A stretch of DNA of 64,000 nt from DAIDKA01 sp963726995 (GTDB lineage Bacteria > Pseudomonadota > Gammaproteobacteria > Steroidobacterales > Steroidobacteraceae). The stretch covers positions 372,001 to 436,000 of the forward strand of contig CAVSEP010000004.1 of NCBI GenBank assembly GCA_963726995.1. Reading direction: 5' to 3'. The notes beneath the pieces were generated by a model. The model ran no database searches, was not told the DNA's origin, and was given only the letters and a program-made list of their open reading frames with translations. A program made the translations under genes and the position numbers. Positions 9,552 through 18,860 of the stretch are shown here, piece by piece (position 1 is the first letter of the stretch; the number at the start of each line of letters is the position of its first letter).

Positions 9552-12500
9552 TGTCACGACTCCCCCGCATTGCTCTGGTCATCATCGCAGTACCGCTATT
9601 GCTGGTCGCGATAGTGTCGGGCGCAGTATTTGCGGTGGGAAACACGGACTGGGGCCGCCAGCGCGTTGAATCGCTGGTCGCCTATCTCACGTCCAATCAC
9701 GTGCAGCTGATCGGGCTGGGAGGTGAGTTCCCCGGTCGGCTCACGCTGCGCGAACTGAAGCTCAGCGACTCGCAGGGTCTGTGGCTGCAGGCCCAGGACC
9801 TTGAGGTGCAGACCTGGAATCCCTGGGCGCTGCTGCACAGACGTGTTGAGATCGGCACGGGCCATGTGCGTCAGATCGACTGGTTCCGGCTGCCGGTTTC
9901 CAAGTCGCACCGGCCCGGGCGTGGCCGCATTCCGGATATCGAAGCGCGTGAGCTCACCGCCGACGTCGTGCACCTCAGTGCCGCGCTCGCCGGCACGGCC
10001 GCGACCGTCAATCTGCATGCGGGCGCGCACCTGCGCAGCCTGATGGACATGCAGATGGCCTTCGCCGGCACGCGCCTGGACGGTCCCGGCACGTATTCAT
10101 TCCAGCTGGCATTCGATCAGCAACGCATGGACGCCGTTATCAACCTGCGGGAACCTGCGCAAGGGCCGCTCGCCGGCCTGCTGGGCGTACCGGCCATCGG
10201 TGCGGTGCAGGTCGCTGGGGAGCTCACGGGCCCGCGCAATGCCGAGCATGTCAAACTGCAGGCCGATCTGGGTGACCTGCATGCCTCGGCCACCGGCGCG
10301 GTGGATCTCATTCACCGCTCGGCCGATCTGGAATATTCAGCCGAGGCCGGTGCGATGGCGCCGCGCGCCGATCTGTCGTGGCAGCAGCTTCACGTGCGGG
10401 GCAGCTGGCATGGAGCCTTGTCGAGCGCCGCGGCCGCCGGTGATGTCAAACTGCTGGCGCTGGTGCTTCCGGACGGGATCCGGATCGGCGCGCTCGATGC
10501 GTCGCTCGAAGCGCACGCGGGAGATCTGAGCGCCCATGCGCGCCTGGTCGATGCGAGCGCACCGGGAATGTCTGCGGGTCTGCTGTCCGGTGCACCGCTG
10601 CTCGTCGAGGGTTCGATCCGTCTCGAGGAGGCGGCCCGACCCTTCCAGCTGCAGGTCTCGCATCCGGACTTCGAGCTGCGCGCCAAGGGGCAGGCCGCGG
10701 GCGCACGCGCTGTGGATGCGGATCTGAATGCGGCCAATGTCGCGCCCTTGCTGCAGTCCCTGCCGGGAGGACTCACCGGTCCGCTGCACGTGCACGCGAC
10801 CGTGCAGCAGCAGGGCAGTCAATACCAGGGACGCCTGAGTGCCACGGGCAATTTGGATTCGACGCTGCCGGCATTGCATCCGTGGCTGCGCGGGCCCGAG
10901 AGCGCCGATCTCCGCGCCACTTTCGGCGCAGGCGACGTGAAGGTCGAATCCTCCTCGGTGTCCAACAAGGCGCTGAGCGTGTCGCTGTCGGGCCGACTGT
11001 CGGCATCGACGGGTTCGGATGCGTCCTGGACGGTCACCGGAAAATCCCGGGCGACGCTCGCGGATCTGTCGGCGCTGTTGCCCGGCTTGTCCGGACACGC
11101 CGACATCCGGGCCGATCTGGCCGGTACCACCCAGGCGATGCGCCTGGCCGGTGAACTGCAGGCTTCGGTGGCCGTCGGGGACTCCGCTCCCGGGGCGGTG
11201 CGCGGCACCTTTGAGCTGGCGGACCTGCCGCACGCACCGCGGGCGCGGGCACAGTTGCAAGGCCAGCTGGCCGGTGAGCCGCTGACGCTGCAGGCGGATC
11301 TGCAGGACAATCCCGGGCAGGCGGTGCATATCCGGGTGCCGCAGGCCGACTGGCAGAGCCTTCATGCCCAGGGCGACCTGACGCTGGCGCATGACCTGGA
11401 TCAATCCGCGGGCCAGTTCAAATTGTCGGTCGCGAAACTGAGTGATCTGAATCAGCTGTTGGGTCGGCATTTTGGCGGCAGCCTCGCGGCGGCGCTGACC
11501 CTGATGCCGGCATCGAAAGGCGCCGGGGCCACCGCCCAAACCAGTCTGGAGGTCACCACCGAGGGCCTGCGGGTGGGCGGGTTGAGTGTCAACGCCAAGC
11601 TCACGGGCACCGGACCGCTGCATGCCCTGCAGCTGTCGCTGGCCGCGCAATCCGAAGTCCTGGGAGCCGCCTCGCATGTGGAGGCGCAGGGCCTGATGGA
11701 TACCGCCCGCAGAACGGTGCAGTTGACGGCGACCACGGGGCTGGTGCGCGGCGTGCCGATCAAGCTGCTGCAGCCCGCGGCGCTGGACTTCGGGCGCGGC
11801 ATTTCACTCGCCGACTTGCATGCCAGCCTCGCCGACGCGCAGCTGCAGGCGGCCGGTCAGATCTCACCGCAGCTGCAGTTCCACGCCGAACTCGCGGATG
11901 CCACCGCCGGCCTGATCGATGCGGTGCTGCCCGGCTACCTGGCGTCCGGAAAACTGCTGGGCACGCTGCAGCTGCAGGGCACCGTGGCGCATCCGCTGGG
12001 GGAGTTGAAGGTCACCGGCACGGACCTGCGGGCGGCCGGCGATGCCGGGAGTCTGCCGCCGGTGCAGCTCACCGCCACGATTGATATGGCAGCCGATGGC
12101 GCGCGGCTGGCGCTGCGCACTTCGGCCGGCAATTCCACCCATATGACGGTGCAGGGGAGCATTCCCTGGAGCGGTCCCATCGCCGTGGATGTCAACGGCA
12201 ACATCGACCTGACGCGCCTGAACCCCCTGCTGGAAAGCGCCGGTCGGCGGATCACGGGAACTCTGGACGTGAATGCCCAGGTGGCCGGTACTCTCGATGC
12301 ACCCACCGTCAAGGGCTCGGTGCAGCTGCACAAGGGTTCGGTCCACGATTACCGGCATGGCGTGGACCTCACCGAGATCGAGGGCAACCTGGAAGGCACG
12401 CAGAATGAACTGCGCATCACGCGCCTCACCGCCCATTCCGCCTCGGGCACGGTCGCCGTCACCGGCACGCTCGGCGTGCTGCAGGGGGGCTGGCCGCTGG

Positions 12501-13507
12501 ATCTGCGCTTCACGGCGCACGATGCGCAGCCCTTGAGCAGCAGCATCGTGACCGGGGTGGTGAACGCCGATCTCACCCTGCAGGGCACCGCGCTGCATGA
12601 ACTGACGCTGGCCGGCATCATCGGCATCGACAGGGCGACGGTGGAAATCCCCAACAGTCTGCCGCCCAACGTGGCAGTCCTCAATGTACGGCGGCCCGGA
12701 CAGCAGCGCGCGCCCGCCACCCTCATCGGCCCGGTCATCAATCTGAAGGTGACCGTGAATGCCCCGCGCCAGATCCTGGTCAAGGGTCGCGGCCTGGACG
12801 CCGAACTGGGCGGCCGCGTGGAAATCGGCGGCACGGCCAGGGCGCCGACCGTCGCCGGCGGATTCGACCTGCAGCGGGGCCAGTTCTCCCTGGCCAGCAG
12901 CCGCCTCAACTTCACCTCCGGACGGGTGAGCTTCGCGGGCTCGGATGTCACCGGCACGATCGATCCGACGCTGGATTTCACGGCGCAGACGACTGCGCTG
13001 GATGCCACCGTGACCTTGCGCATCACGGGCGTGGCGGATGCGCCCCAGTTCGAACTCACCAGCGCACCCCCCATGCCGCAGGATGAAATCCTGGCGCGCA
13101 TGCTGTTCGGCGAGAACTCCGGGCAGCTGTCGGCGATCCAGGCCGCGCAGCTGGGCGCCGCACTGGTGACCCTGACGGGCGTCGGCAGCGGTTTGAATCC
13201 ACTGGTGGAGCTGCAGAAGCACCTGGGCCTGGATCGCCTGGCGGTGGGCAGCAATGAACCGAATACGCCCGGCAATACCCAGAACACCGGCGCCACCATC
13301 GAGGCGGGCCGCTATGTCACCAATCGGATTTTCGTGGATCTGAAGCAGAACACCACCGGATCCACCCAGCTGCAGGTGGACGTGGATCTGACGAATAAGC
13401 TGAAACTGCAGACCCGGGTGGGCACCGGCACGGCCACCGTGCAGGGCACCACGCCGGACAACGACCCGGGCAGCAGCGTCGGTCTATCGTACCGGTTTGC
13501 CTATTGA
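9551..13507 (+). CDS. tamB: translocation and assembly module protein TamB
   Basis: A 1318-residue protein with one N-terminal membrane anchor (IALVIIAVPLLLVAIVSGAVF) and a very long repetitive beta-rich body, typical of the AsmA/TamB lipid-bridge proteins spanning the periplasm. The C-terminal DUF490/TamB domain is recognisable (GRVSFAGSDVTGTIDPTLDF, ARMLFGENSGQLS, and a final strand GLSYRFAY ending in Tyr). ATG 9551 overlaps the tamA stop. An in-frame extension to 9473 exists but lies inside tamA. The 3' end overlaps the convergent methyltransferase gene by 24 bases. Confidence 0.93.
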   Translation: MSRLPRIALVIIAVPLLLVAIVSGAVFAVGNTDWGRQRVESLVAYLTSNHVQLIGLGGEFPGRLTLRELKLSDSQGLWLQAQDLEVQTWNPWALLHRRVEIGTGHVRQIDWFRLPVSKSHRPGRGRIPDIEARELTADVVHLSAALAGTAATVNLHAGAHLRSLMDMQMAFAGTRLDGPGTYSFQLAFDQQRMDAVINLREPAQGPLAGLLGVPAIGAVQVAGELTGPRNAEHVKLQADLGDLHASATGAVDLIHRSADLEYSAEAGAMAPRADLSWQQLHVRGSWHGALSSAAAAGDVKLLALVLPDGIRIGALDASLEAHAGDLSAHARLVDASAPGMSAGLLSGAPLLVEGSIRLEEAARPFQLQVSHPDFELRAKGQAAGARAVDADLNAANVAPLLQSLPGGLTGPLHVHATVQQQGSQYQGRLSATGNLDSTLPALHPWLRGPESADLRATFGAGDVKVESSSVSNKALSVSLSGRLSASTGSDASWTVTGKSRATLADLSALLPGLSGHADIRADLAGTTQAMRLAGELQASVAVGDSAPGAVRGTFELADLPHAPRARAQLQGQLAGEPLTLQADLQDNPGQAVHIRVPQADWQSLHAQGDLTLAHDLDQSAGQFKLSVAKLSDLNQLLGRHFGGSLAAALTLMPASKGAGATAQTSLEVTTEGLRVGGLSVNAKLTGTGPLHALQLSLAAQSEVLGAASHVEAQGLMDTARRTVQLTATTGLVRGVPIKLLQPAALDFGRGISLADLHASLADAQLQAAGQISPQLQFHAELADATAGLIDAVLPGYLASGKLLGTLQLQGTVAHPLGELKVTGTDLRAAGDAGSLPPVQLTATIDMAADGARLALRTSAGNSTHMTVQGSIPWSGPIAVDVNGNIDLTRLNPLLESAGRRITGTLDVNAQVAGTLDAPTVKGSVQLHKGSVHDYRHGVDLTEIEGNLEGTQNELRITRLTAHSASGTVAVTGTLGVLQGGWPLDLRFTAHDAQPLSSSIVTGVVNADLTLQGTALHELTLAGIIGIDRATVEIPNSLPPNVAVLNVRRPGQQRAPATLIGPVINLKVTVNAPRQILVKGRGLDAELGGRVEIGGTARAPTVAGGFDLQRGQFSLASSRLNFTSGRVSFAGSDVTGTIDPTLDFTAQTTALDATVTLRITGVADAPQFELTSAPPMPQDEILARMLFGENSGQLSAIQAAQLGAALVTLTGVGSGLNPLVELQKHLGLDRLAVGSNEPNTPGNTQNTGATIEAGRYVTNRIFVDLKQNTTGSTQLQVDVDLTNKLKLQTRVGTGTATVQGTTPDNDPGSSVGLSYRFAY

Positions 13508-14320
13508 GCGGGCGAGCACGCCGTCCAGGGCGCGTCGCACCTGCAAACCGCAATCCTCGAGGCGCTGCAGCACCTCGCCCTGCACATCGCGTCCGCTGGT
13601 GAGCTTGTTGGGACTGCCGGTGTAGTGGAACAGCGCGCCGCCGGGTTTGAGCACCCGCGCCAGCTGCAAGTAGAACTGGCGCGAATACAGCTCGCCGGCA
13701 ATGCCGAAGCGCGGCGGATCGTGCAGCACCACATCGAATGACGCCGCGGGAAGCGACTCGATCTGGGTGTCGATGCCCACGTTGCGCACTTCCAGCACGG
13801 CATTCGCGCGTGGCGACCAGGGATTCAGTTCGCGCAGCCACAGCACGCTGGGATTCTTTTCACACGAGAGCACGTGCGTGGCCCCCAGGCGCAGGCACCA
13901 GGCCGCGAAATAGCCCAACCCGCCGCAGGTGTCCAGCACCCGGCGCTGCCGCACGCCGACCAGCTCGACCTTGCGCCGCGCATCCTCGAAGGGCGAGTCC
14001 TGCGACGTGGGCAGCATCTTGATGCCGTCGATTTCGAAGGTGGGTGCGCCCCAGGGTGTGGGCACCAGCTTGATCAGTGAGCCTGCGTAGACCGATGCAG
14101 CTTCGAAGCCGCTGCCGTTCCAATAATAGATGGTGCGGTCCCTGATCTTTCCCGGCCAGGGGTAGTTCACACCGCCGACGCTGAATCCGGACGCCGCCAC
14201 GCTCACCTGCACCTCGGTGCGGCCCAGATCCAGCGAGCAGGCGCATTCACTGGCGCCGCCCGCCAGCGCCTGGCACATCAGGGCATGGGTTTCAGCCGTC
14301 AGCAGCGGTACGAGGGGCAT
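13484..14320 (-). CDS. class I SAM-dependent methyltransferase
   Basis: A 278-residue protein with a distinct N-terminal half (residues 1-120) and a Rossmann methyltransferase domain. Motif I is VLDTCGGLGYFAA (128-140), an acidic Glu follows at the end of strand 2 (SCEKN), and HDPPR (200-204) occupies the motif IV position, as in enzymes modifying RNA or small polyamine-like substrates (COG2521-like). The target is not predictable. It lies four bases downstream of dsbA and is probably co-transcribed with it; its 3' end overlaps tamB on the opposite strand. Confidence 0.8.
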   Translation of the reverse strand: MPLVPLLTAETHALMCQALAGGASECACSLDLGRTEVQVSVAASGFSVGGVNYPWPGKIRDRTIYYWNGSGFEAASVYAGSLIKLVPTPWGAPTFEIDGIKMLPTSQDSPFEDARRKVELVGVRQRRVLDTCGGLGYFAAWCLRLGATHVLSCEKNPSVLWLRELNPWSPRANAVLEVRNVGIDTQIESLPAASFDVVLHDPPRFGIAGELYSRQFYLQLARVLKPGGALFHYTGSPNKLTSGRDVQGEVLQRLEDCGLQVRRALDGVLARSIGKPVR

Positions 14321-14323
14321 CCC

Positions 14324-14998
14324 TCAATGCGATTCCTTGGCCACAAGGTACTTCACCAGCTGGATCACCTGGTCCGCGCCGCCGGCTGACTGGGTGCCCA
14401 GGCGATACTTGCCGTTCACGATGATGGTCGGCGTGGAGTCGACCTGGCCGTGCAGCACATAGGCGTCATCCGCCTTCATCTTCACTTCCACCGCGAAGGA
14501 CTGACTGACCGAAACGAACTTGTCCACCGGCACACCGGTGAGCTTGTTATAGACCTTGGCGGCATCCTGGATCGAGGGCAGCGGGCTTCTGATGCGGTTG
14601 GTCTGCGGATCTACTACCGAAAGTTCGCCGCTCTTCCAGATGGCGTCGAATATCCCGTCATTGGCCTTGTCGGCGATGCCCAGCACTTCAGCGGTGACGT
14701 AGGCGCGCTGGAACATCGGCCAGTCCTCGGCCGGATTGAAGGAAGCCGGCCGCTGCACGAACACGGCATTCGGCGGCAAGGCCGCCTTCAGCTGTTTGAT
14801 GACGGGCCGGAACTCCGAACAATGCGGACAGCCGTAGGAGAACACCTCGGTGACTTCCACCTTGCCCGCCGGCACGCTGGTCTGCAGCGTCGGGGTGACC
14901 AGGAAGTAGTGCTTGCCCTCGGTCCAGGTCTGGCCCTGGGCCATCAGGGGCAGGGCCGTGGCGGCGAGTGTGAACAGGGCAAGGAGGCGTCGAATCAT
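14324..14998 (-). CDS. dsbA: thiol:disulfide interchange protein DsbA
   Basis: A 224-residue periplasmic oxidase with a signal peptide (ALFTLAATALPLMAQGQ). The thioredoxin fold contains CPHC (Cys57-Cys60), the canonical DsbA dipeptide, in VFSYGCPHCSEF. The cis-proline loop is DSTPTIIVNGKY, with the Thr-Pro pair conserved. It donates disulfides to secreted proteins, is reoxidised by DsbB (not in this window), and may supply substrates for pilus, Tam and cytochrome c assembly. The methyltransferase gene follows immediately. Confidence 0.94.
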   Translation of the reverse strand: MIRRLLALFTLAATALPLMAQGQTWTEGKHYFLVTPTLQTSVPAGKVEVTEVFSYGCPHCSEFRPVIKQLKAALPPNAVFVQRPASFNPAEDWPMFQRAYVTAEVLGIADKANDGIFDAIWKSGELSVVDPQTNRIRSPLPSIQDAAKVYNKLTGVPVDKFVSVSQSFAVEVKMKADDAYVLHGQVDSTPTIIVNGKYRLGTQSAGGADQVIQLVKYLVAKESH

Positions 14999-15038
14999 GG
15001 CTGAACTTCCGCGGCAATGTCGAAGTGAGAGGCGGCCA

Positions 15039-15563
15039 TTATGCCTGCACGGGCGTCAGATGCAGTTCGGCCTTGGGCAGGGGCACCAGCACCGCAGCGG
15101 CTTCCTCCGTCGTGCCGGTGAGCCAGGCGGCCTGCTCGGCGGGTCCCAGGATGACCGGCCCGCCATCGGGCAGCAGTACCAGGGCGCAGCTCTCGATCAT
15201 CGGGCCGTCGACCGGCTGCGAGCGATCCCACAGCGCGGCCAGGCCGAATACTTCGTGGCGACGGGGCCGAACCTGCCAGCGGCAGGGCCGCCCCTGGTCA
15301 TCGATCGTTGCATACTGGTAGCTGGTGGCCAGCTGCAGGCAGCGTTGTCCGTTCACCCAGGGGCCACGGTACAGCTCCGAGTTCGCGAGGCCCTGCAGCG
15401 GCACGTGAATCACGGGTCGCTCCCCGGCGATGCCGCGGGCGGCAAACGGAATCAAGCCCCAGCGCATGGCCAGCTGTTCGCGCGGCCCGTCGAATTCCCG
15501 CAACACCGGCACCGGTTGGCCGGGAAGAGCTTCGCCATGGGTAAATTGGTATTGCTCGCACAT
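15039..15563 (-). CDS. SRAP/HMCES-like protein with degenerate active site
   Basis: A 174-residue protein beginning Met-Cys-Glu. In SRAP proteins (YedK, HMCES) Cys2 forms a covalent crosslink with abasic sites in single-stranded DNA. Other family blocks are recognisable: RWGLIPFAARG, ANSELYRG, RCLQLATSYQY and FGLAALWDRS. However, the catalytic Glu of the usual YEW block is replaced (YQYA), and the His-x-Arg-Met-Pro block is not seen (LPDGGPVILG). ATG 15563 is chosen because it places Cys at position 2; the frame extends to 15686 inside the ROK gene. It is ten bases downstream of that gene. Function as a crosslinking sensor is uncertain. Confidence 0.68.
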   Translation of the reverse strand: MCEQYQFTHGEALPGQPVPVLREFDGPREQLAMRWGLIPFAARGIAGERPVIHVPLQGLANSELYRGPWVNGQRCLQLATSYQYATIDDQGRPCRWQVRPRRHEVFGLAALWDRSQPVDGPMIESCALVLLPDGGPVILGPAEQAAWLTGTTEEAAAVLVPLPKAELHLTPVQA

Positions 15564-15573
15564 TGCGGGATCT

Positions 15574-16278
15574 TCAGCGCACTCGGCTCCAGGACTTCTC
15601 GGTCCACAACCGGAAGCCGCCCCGGAAGGCATTGGTATTGTGCCCGGCGCGCACCTGCGGCGGCAGCTTTTTGAGCTTCGCCACATTGCCGCCGCCCAAC
15701 ATCACGTAGTCCACCTCGAATGCCTCGCTCAGTCTTTCCACGATGTCGAAGACGGCGCGCCGCCAGCGCTTCTTGCCCAGTCGGTTGAGCCCGCTGATGC
15801 CGGCGTAATCCTCATAGGTGCGGCCCTTGCGATAGGGCAGGTGGCCCAGCTCCATGGGCTCGATGACGCCGTCCAGTATCAGCGCCGAGCCCAGTCCCGT
15901 GCCCAGTCCCAGGAACAGCATCCGGCCGCCCTCGTAACTGCCGATGGCCTGCATGGCCGCATCATTGATGATGCGCACGGGTTTGCCGAAGGCCGCCGCA
16001 TAGTCGAAGGTGACCCAACCCTTGCCCAGATGGTGCGGTTCGACGATTGGCCGCCCATGCCAGACCACGCCGGGGTAGCCGATCGCGACCGCATCAAACT
16101 TCCAGTCCCGGGTCATGGCCCGCACCGCCCTGACCATCTGCGCGGGGGTCAGCTGCGGGCCCGAAGCGCTCAGGCGCTCGCTCTGGTTCGCCGGCAGCCC
16201 GGAAAGCAACACCTTGACGTGACTGCCGCCGATATCGACCGACAGGATCCTTTGGGGTCGGCGACGCTTCTTCACCAT
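15574..16278 (-). CDS. ROK-family sugar kinase, polyphosphate glucokinase-like
   Basis: A 234-residue protein with the ASKHA/ROK phosphate-1 motif DIGGSHVK (residues 15-22), the catalytic Asp in INDA (Asp106) and the phosphate-2 loop GLGTGLGSAL (124-133). The short length, the SVDIGGSHVK start and the absence of the ROK zinc-binding Cys cluster resemble polyphosphate/ATP glucokinases (PpgK). It should phosphorylate glucose in the cytoplasm, but phosphate-donor choice cannot be read from the sequence. ATG 16278 is preferred over in-frame GTG 16290. It probably forms an operon with the SRAP-like gene. Confidence 0.82.
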   Translation of the reverse strand: MVKKRRRPQRILSVDIGGSHVKVLLSGLPANQSERLSASGPQLTPAQMVRAVRAMTRDWKFDAVAIGYPGVVWHGRPIVEPHHLGKGWVTFDYAAAFGKPVRIINDAAMQAIGSYEGGRMLFLGLGTGLGSALILDGVIEPMELGHLPYRKGRTYEDYAGISGLNRLGKKRWRRAVFDIVERLSEAFEVDYVMLGGGNVAKLKKLPPQVRAGHNTNAFRGGFRLWTEKSWSRVR

Positions 16279-16448
16279 CGATGCACGCACCAGGCTAGTC
16301 TGCCTTTCTGCGGCAGCGCCGTCATTCGGCAGGGCACGATCATATCGGGGTGCGACTGGCGATTTTCGCCATCCGGCGGCTTCCCCGGGCTGCGCGCGGC
16401 AATGAGCATGAGGACTCCGTTACGCAGATCAGGTCTCCCGATGATCCT

Positions 16449-16535
16449 TGGTGCCCGGAGCCGGAATCGAACCGGCAAGGGGTTGCCCCCGAGGGATTTT
16501 AAGTCCCTTGCGTCTACCAATTTCGCCATCCGGGC
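16449..16535 (-). tRNA. tRNA-Leu (anticodon UAA)
   Basis: On the minus strand an 87-nt class II tRNA folds with acceptor arms GCCCGGA and TCCGGGC, discriminator A and an encoded CCA. It has a D-arm region (GGCGAAATTGGTAGACGC), anticodon stem AGGGA/TCCCT around loop CTTAAAA (anticodon UAA), a long variable arm (CGGGGGCAACCCC) and the T-arm GGTTCGATTCC. The long variable arm and anticodon identify leucine. No integrase or direct-repeat element is attached. Confidence 0.97.
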
Positions 16536-16607
16536 AGCGCGGCGCCGACAGCCGGCAATTCTACCCCGGGGATGGCGATAAGCCACTGACTTTGCGAGAC
16601 TGCGACC

Positions 16608-17234
16608 ATGTCCGATTCAAATCTCAATGCGGAAAATCTGCACCTGTGGCGCGCGGAGCGGCATGTCCTGAAGGGAGTCAACCTGTCGGTGAAGGGTGGG
16701 GAATTGCTGCAACTGACCGGCGCCAATGGCGCGGGCAAGACGACGCTGCTGCGCGCCTTATGCGGCATCAACCATCTGGAGGAGGGCCGGGTGTTCTGGA
16801 ATCGGCGCGATGTGCGCGAGGACCGCGAGGGATTTCACGCCGCGCTGGTGTACCTGGGTCATGAACCGCCGCTCAAACCGGACCTCTCGGGGGCCGAAAA
16901 CCTGAGATTCTGGATGGGCATGCGCCGGAACATCTCGCCCACGGCAATCCATGACGCCCTGGCGGGCACAGGCGCGGGCGAATTCGCCACCCGCGCGGTG
17001 CGCACACTGTCGGCCGGGCAGCGGCGGCGCGTGGCCCTGGCCGGACTGCTGCTCGCAGCGGCGCCATTGTGGTTACTGGATGAGCCCACCACCAATCTGG
17101 ACAGTGCCGGCCAGGAGATGGTGGCGTCGCTGCTGGATGCGCACCTGGCCTCGGGGGGGCTGGCGATCGCAGCCGTGCATCACCGCCTGGCCATCGAACC
17201 TGCGCGGATTCGCGAATTGAATCTCTCGGCGTGA
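16608..17234 (+). CDS. ccmA: haem exporter ABC ATP-binding protein CcmA
   Basis: A 208-residue ATPase with Walker A GANGAGKT (38-45), ABC signature LSAGQRRR, and Walker B LWLLDEPTTNLD. It is the first gene of the ccm operon. With CcmB and CcmC it releases holo-CcmE for haem delivery to apocytochromes c. The length is normal for CcmA, shorter than general ABC ATPases. The stop overlaps the start of ccmB. Confidence 0.95.
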   Translation: MSDSNLNAENLHLWRAERHVLKGVNLSVKGGELLQLTGANGAGKTTLLRALCGINHLEEGRVFWNRRDVREDREGFHAALVYLGHEPPLKPDLSGAENLRFWMGMRRNISPTAIHDALAGTGAGEFATRAVRTLSAGQRRRVALAGLLLAAAPLWLLDEPTTNLDSAGQEMVASLLDAHLASGGLAIAAVHHRLAIEPARIRELNLSA

Positions 17235-17932
17235 TGTTGCAGTCAGCACCCGCACTCACCGCACCGCTGTTGGCCGCGCGTCTGGTCGTCACGCGCGATC
17301 TGACGCTGGCGTTTCGGCGCCCGGAGCAGCTGCTGCACCCGCTGGCGTTCTTCGTGCTGGTGACGACCCTGTTCGCGCTTTCGCTGGGTCCGGAACGCAC
17401 CATCCTGCGCTTGATAGCCCCCGGTGTGCTGTGGGTCGCCGCGTTGCTGGCCGCGCTGCTGGCGCTGGATTTTCTGTTCCGCGACGACGCGCAGGATGGC
17501 ACGCTGGAGCAATATGCCCTGTCGGGACAGTCGCTGACCTGGCTGCTGCTGGGCAAGACCGCCGCGCACTGGCTGCTGACCGGGGTACCCCTGTCGCTGA
17601 TGGCGCCCCTGATGGGTTACACCCTGGGCGTGCCGTGGGAGGCCAGCGTGGGTATCATGCTGACCGTGGCGCTGGGAAGCCTGGCCCTGAGCTTCATCGG
17701 ATCCATCGGGGCGGCATTGACCCTCGGCGCCCGGCGCGGCGGGGTGCTGCTTTCCATATTGATCCTGCCGCTTGCGGCGCCGATCCTGATTTTTGGGAGC
17801 CGCGCCACAGAACTGGCGATCCGCGGGGAGTCGTACCTGGCCCCCATGGAACTGCTGGGGGCCATCGTGGTCCTGTCGTTCACCCTGGCCCCTCTGGCCG
17901 CGGCCGCCGCCGTCCGCATCAGCCTGGAGTAG
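17234..17932 (+). CDS. ccmB: haem exporter membrane protein CcmB
   Basis: A 232-residue protein with six predicted membrane helices (for example LLHPLAFFVLVTTLFAL, VLWVAALLAALLAL and ILILPLAAPILIFGS). The block HPLAFF...LFALSLGPE is typical of CcmB. Start: ATG 17234 overlaps the ccmA TGA; GTG 17231 would add one residue. It is the transmembrane part of the CcmAB transporter module. Confidence 0.94.
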   Translation: MLQSAPALTAPLLAARLVVTRDLTLAFRRPEQLLHPLAFFVLVTTLFALSLGPERTILRLIAPGVLWVAALLAALLALDFLFRDDAQDGTLEQYALSGQSLTWLLLGKTAAHWLLTGVPLSLMAPLMGYTLGVPWEASVGIMLTVALGSLALSFIGSIGAALTLGARRGGVLLSILILPLAAPILIFGSRATELAIRGESYLAPMELLGAIVVLSFTLAPLAAAAAVRISLE

Positions 17933-17939
17933 ACGTAAC

Positions 17940-18675
17940 GTGACTTGGACATGGTTTCACCGGCTGGGATCCCCGCCATATGTGTACGGACTGGCAGGCC
18001 GTCTGACGCCCTGGTTCGCCTGGAGTGCCGCGGTGCTGATCGTCGCGGGTCTGTTCGGCGGGCTGGTGCTGGCGCCGCCGGATTATCAGCAGGGCGATGG
18101 CTTCCGGATCATCTACGTGCACGCGCCGACCGCATGGCTGTCGCTGATGGTCTACACCTGGATGGGGGTGGCGGCGGCCGTGGGGCTCATCTGGCGCATC
18201 AAGGTATCGCATGCGCTCGCCGCCGCCTGCGCGCCGGTGGGCGCCTCCTTCACCGCCGTCGCCCTGGCCACCGGTTCGCTGTTCGGGCAAACCCATGTGG
18301 GGCACCTGGTGGGTATGGACGCCGCGCCTGACTTCCGAGCTGTTGCTGCTGTTCCTGTACCTGGGATACATGGGTCTCAGGGCGTCATTTGATGACATCC
18401 AGCGAGCAGATCGTGCCAGTGCCGTGCTGGCGGTCGTGGGAATCGTTAATGTACCCATCGTGCATTATTCAGTAGTGTGGTGGAACGATCTGCACCAGGC
18501 CTCCTCGGTGACCCTGGCGGGCAAGGACACCATTGCCACCTCCATGCTGGTGCCGCTGCTGGTGAGCCTGCTGGGATTCACGTTGTTCTTCGGCGCCATC
18601 GTGCTGGTGCGGCTGCGCGGGGAGATCCTGCGGCGCGAACGCTCCACGAACTGGATCCGGGAGGCGCTGGCATGA
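17940..18675 (+). pseudogene. ccmC: haem handling protein CcmC, broken by a +1 frameshift
   Basis: Starts at GTG 17940, eight bases after the ccmB stop, and encodes the CcmC N-terminus (GDGFRIIYVHAPTAWLSL...) in one frame to ALATGSLFG. The rest (KPMWGTWWVW...RLTSELLLLFLYLGYMGL...) continues in the next frame to 18675. One surplus G in GGG at 18285-18287 explains the break: dropping it gives the family sequence LFGKPMWGTWWVW. The invariant Asp of the WWD haem motif reads as Thr (WVWTPRL); a missing G at 18317-18318 and a surplus C at 18322-18323 would restore WDARL. Stability of both halves suggests consensus errors rather than true decay. CcmC loads haem onto CcmE. Confidence 0.88.
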
Positions 18676-18860
18676 TGGTCCAGTTCCAGTCGCTGGCCCA
18701 GTTCCTGGCCATGGGAAAATACGCCGCCTACGTCTGGCCCTCCTATGGCCTGACACTGCTGGTGGTGGCGTTGAACGTCGCCTGGGCACGGCGCCTGCTG
18801 CGGGATGCGCAAGGCGAAGCGCGCCGGCGGCTCGTCATACAACAAGAGGAGCGCGCATGA
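18672..18860 (+). CDS. ccmD: haem exporter accessory protein CcmD
   Basis: A 62-residue protein with one membrane helix (YVWPSYGLTLLVVALNVAWA) and a basic C-terminus (RRLLRDAQGEARRRLV), the classic CcmD profile, including the conserved AxYVWxSY block. It begins at ATGATG (18672 or 18675), overlapping the ccmC stop. CcmD helps release holo-CcmE from the CcmABC complex. Confidence 0.9.
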   Translation: MMVQFQSLAQFLAMGKYAAYVWPSYGLTLLVVALNVAWARRLLRDAQGEARRRLVIQQEERA

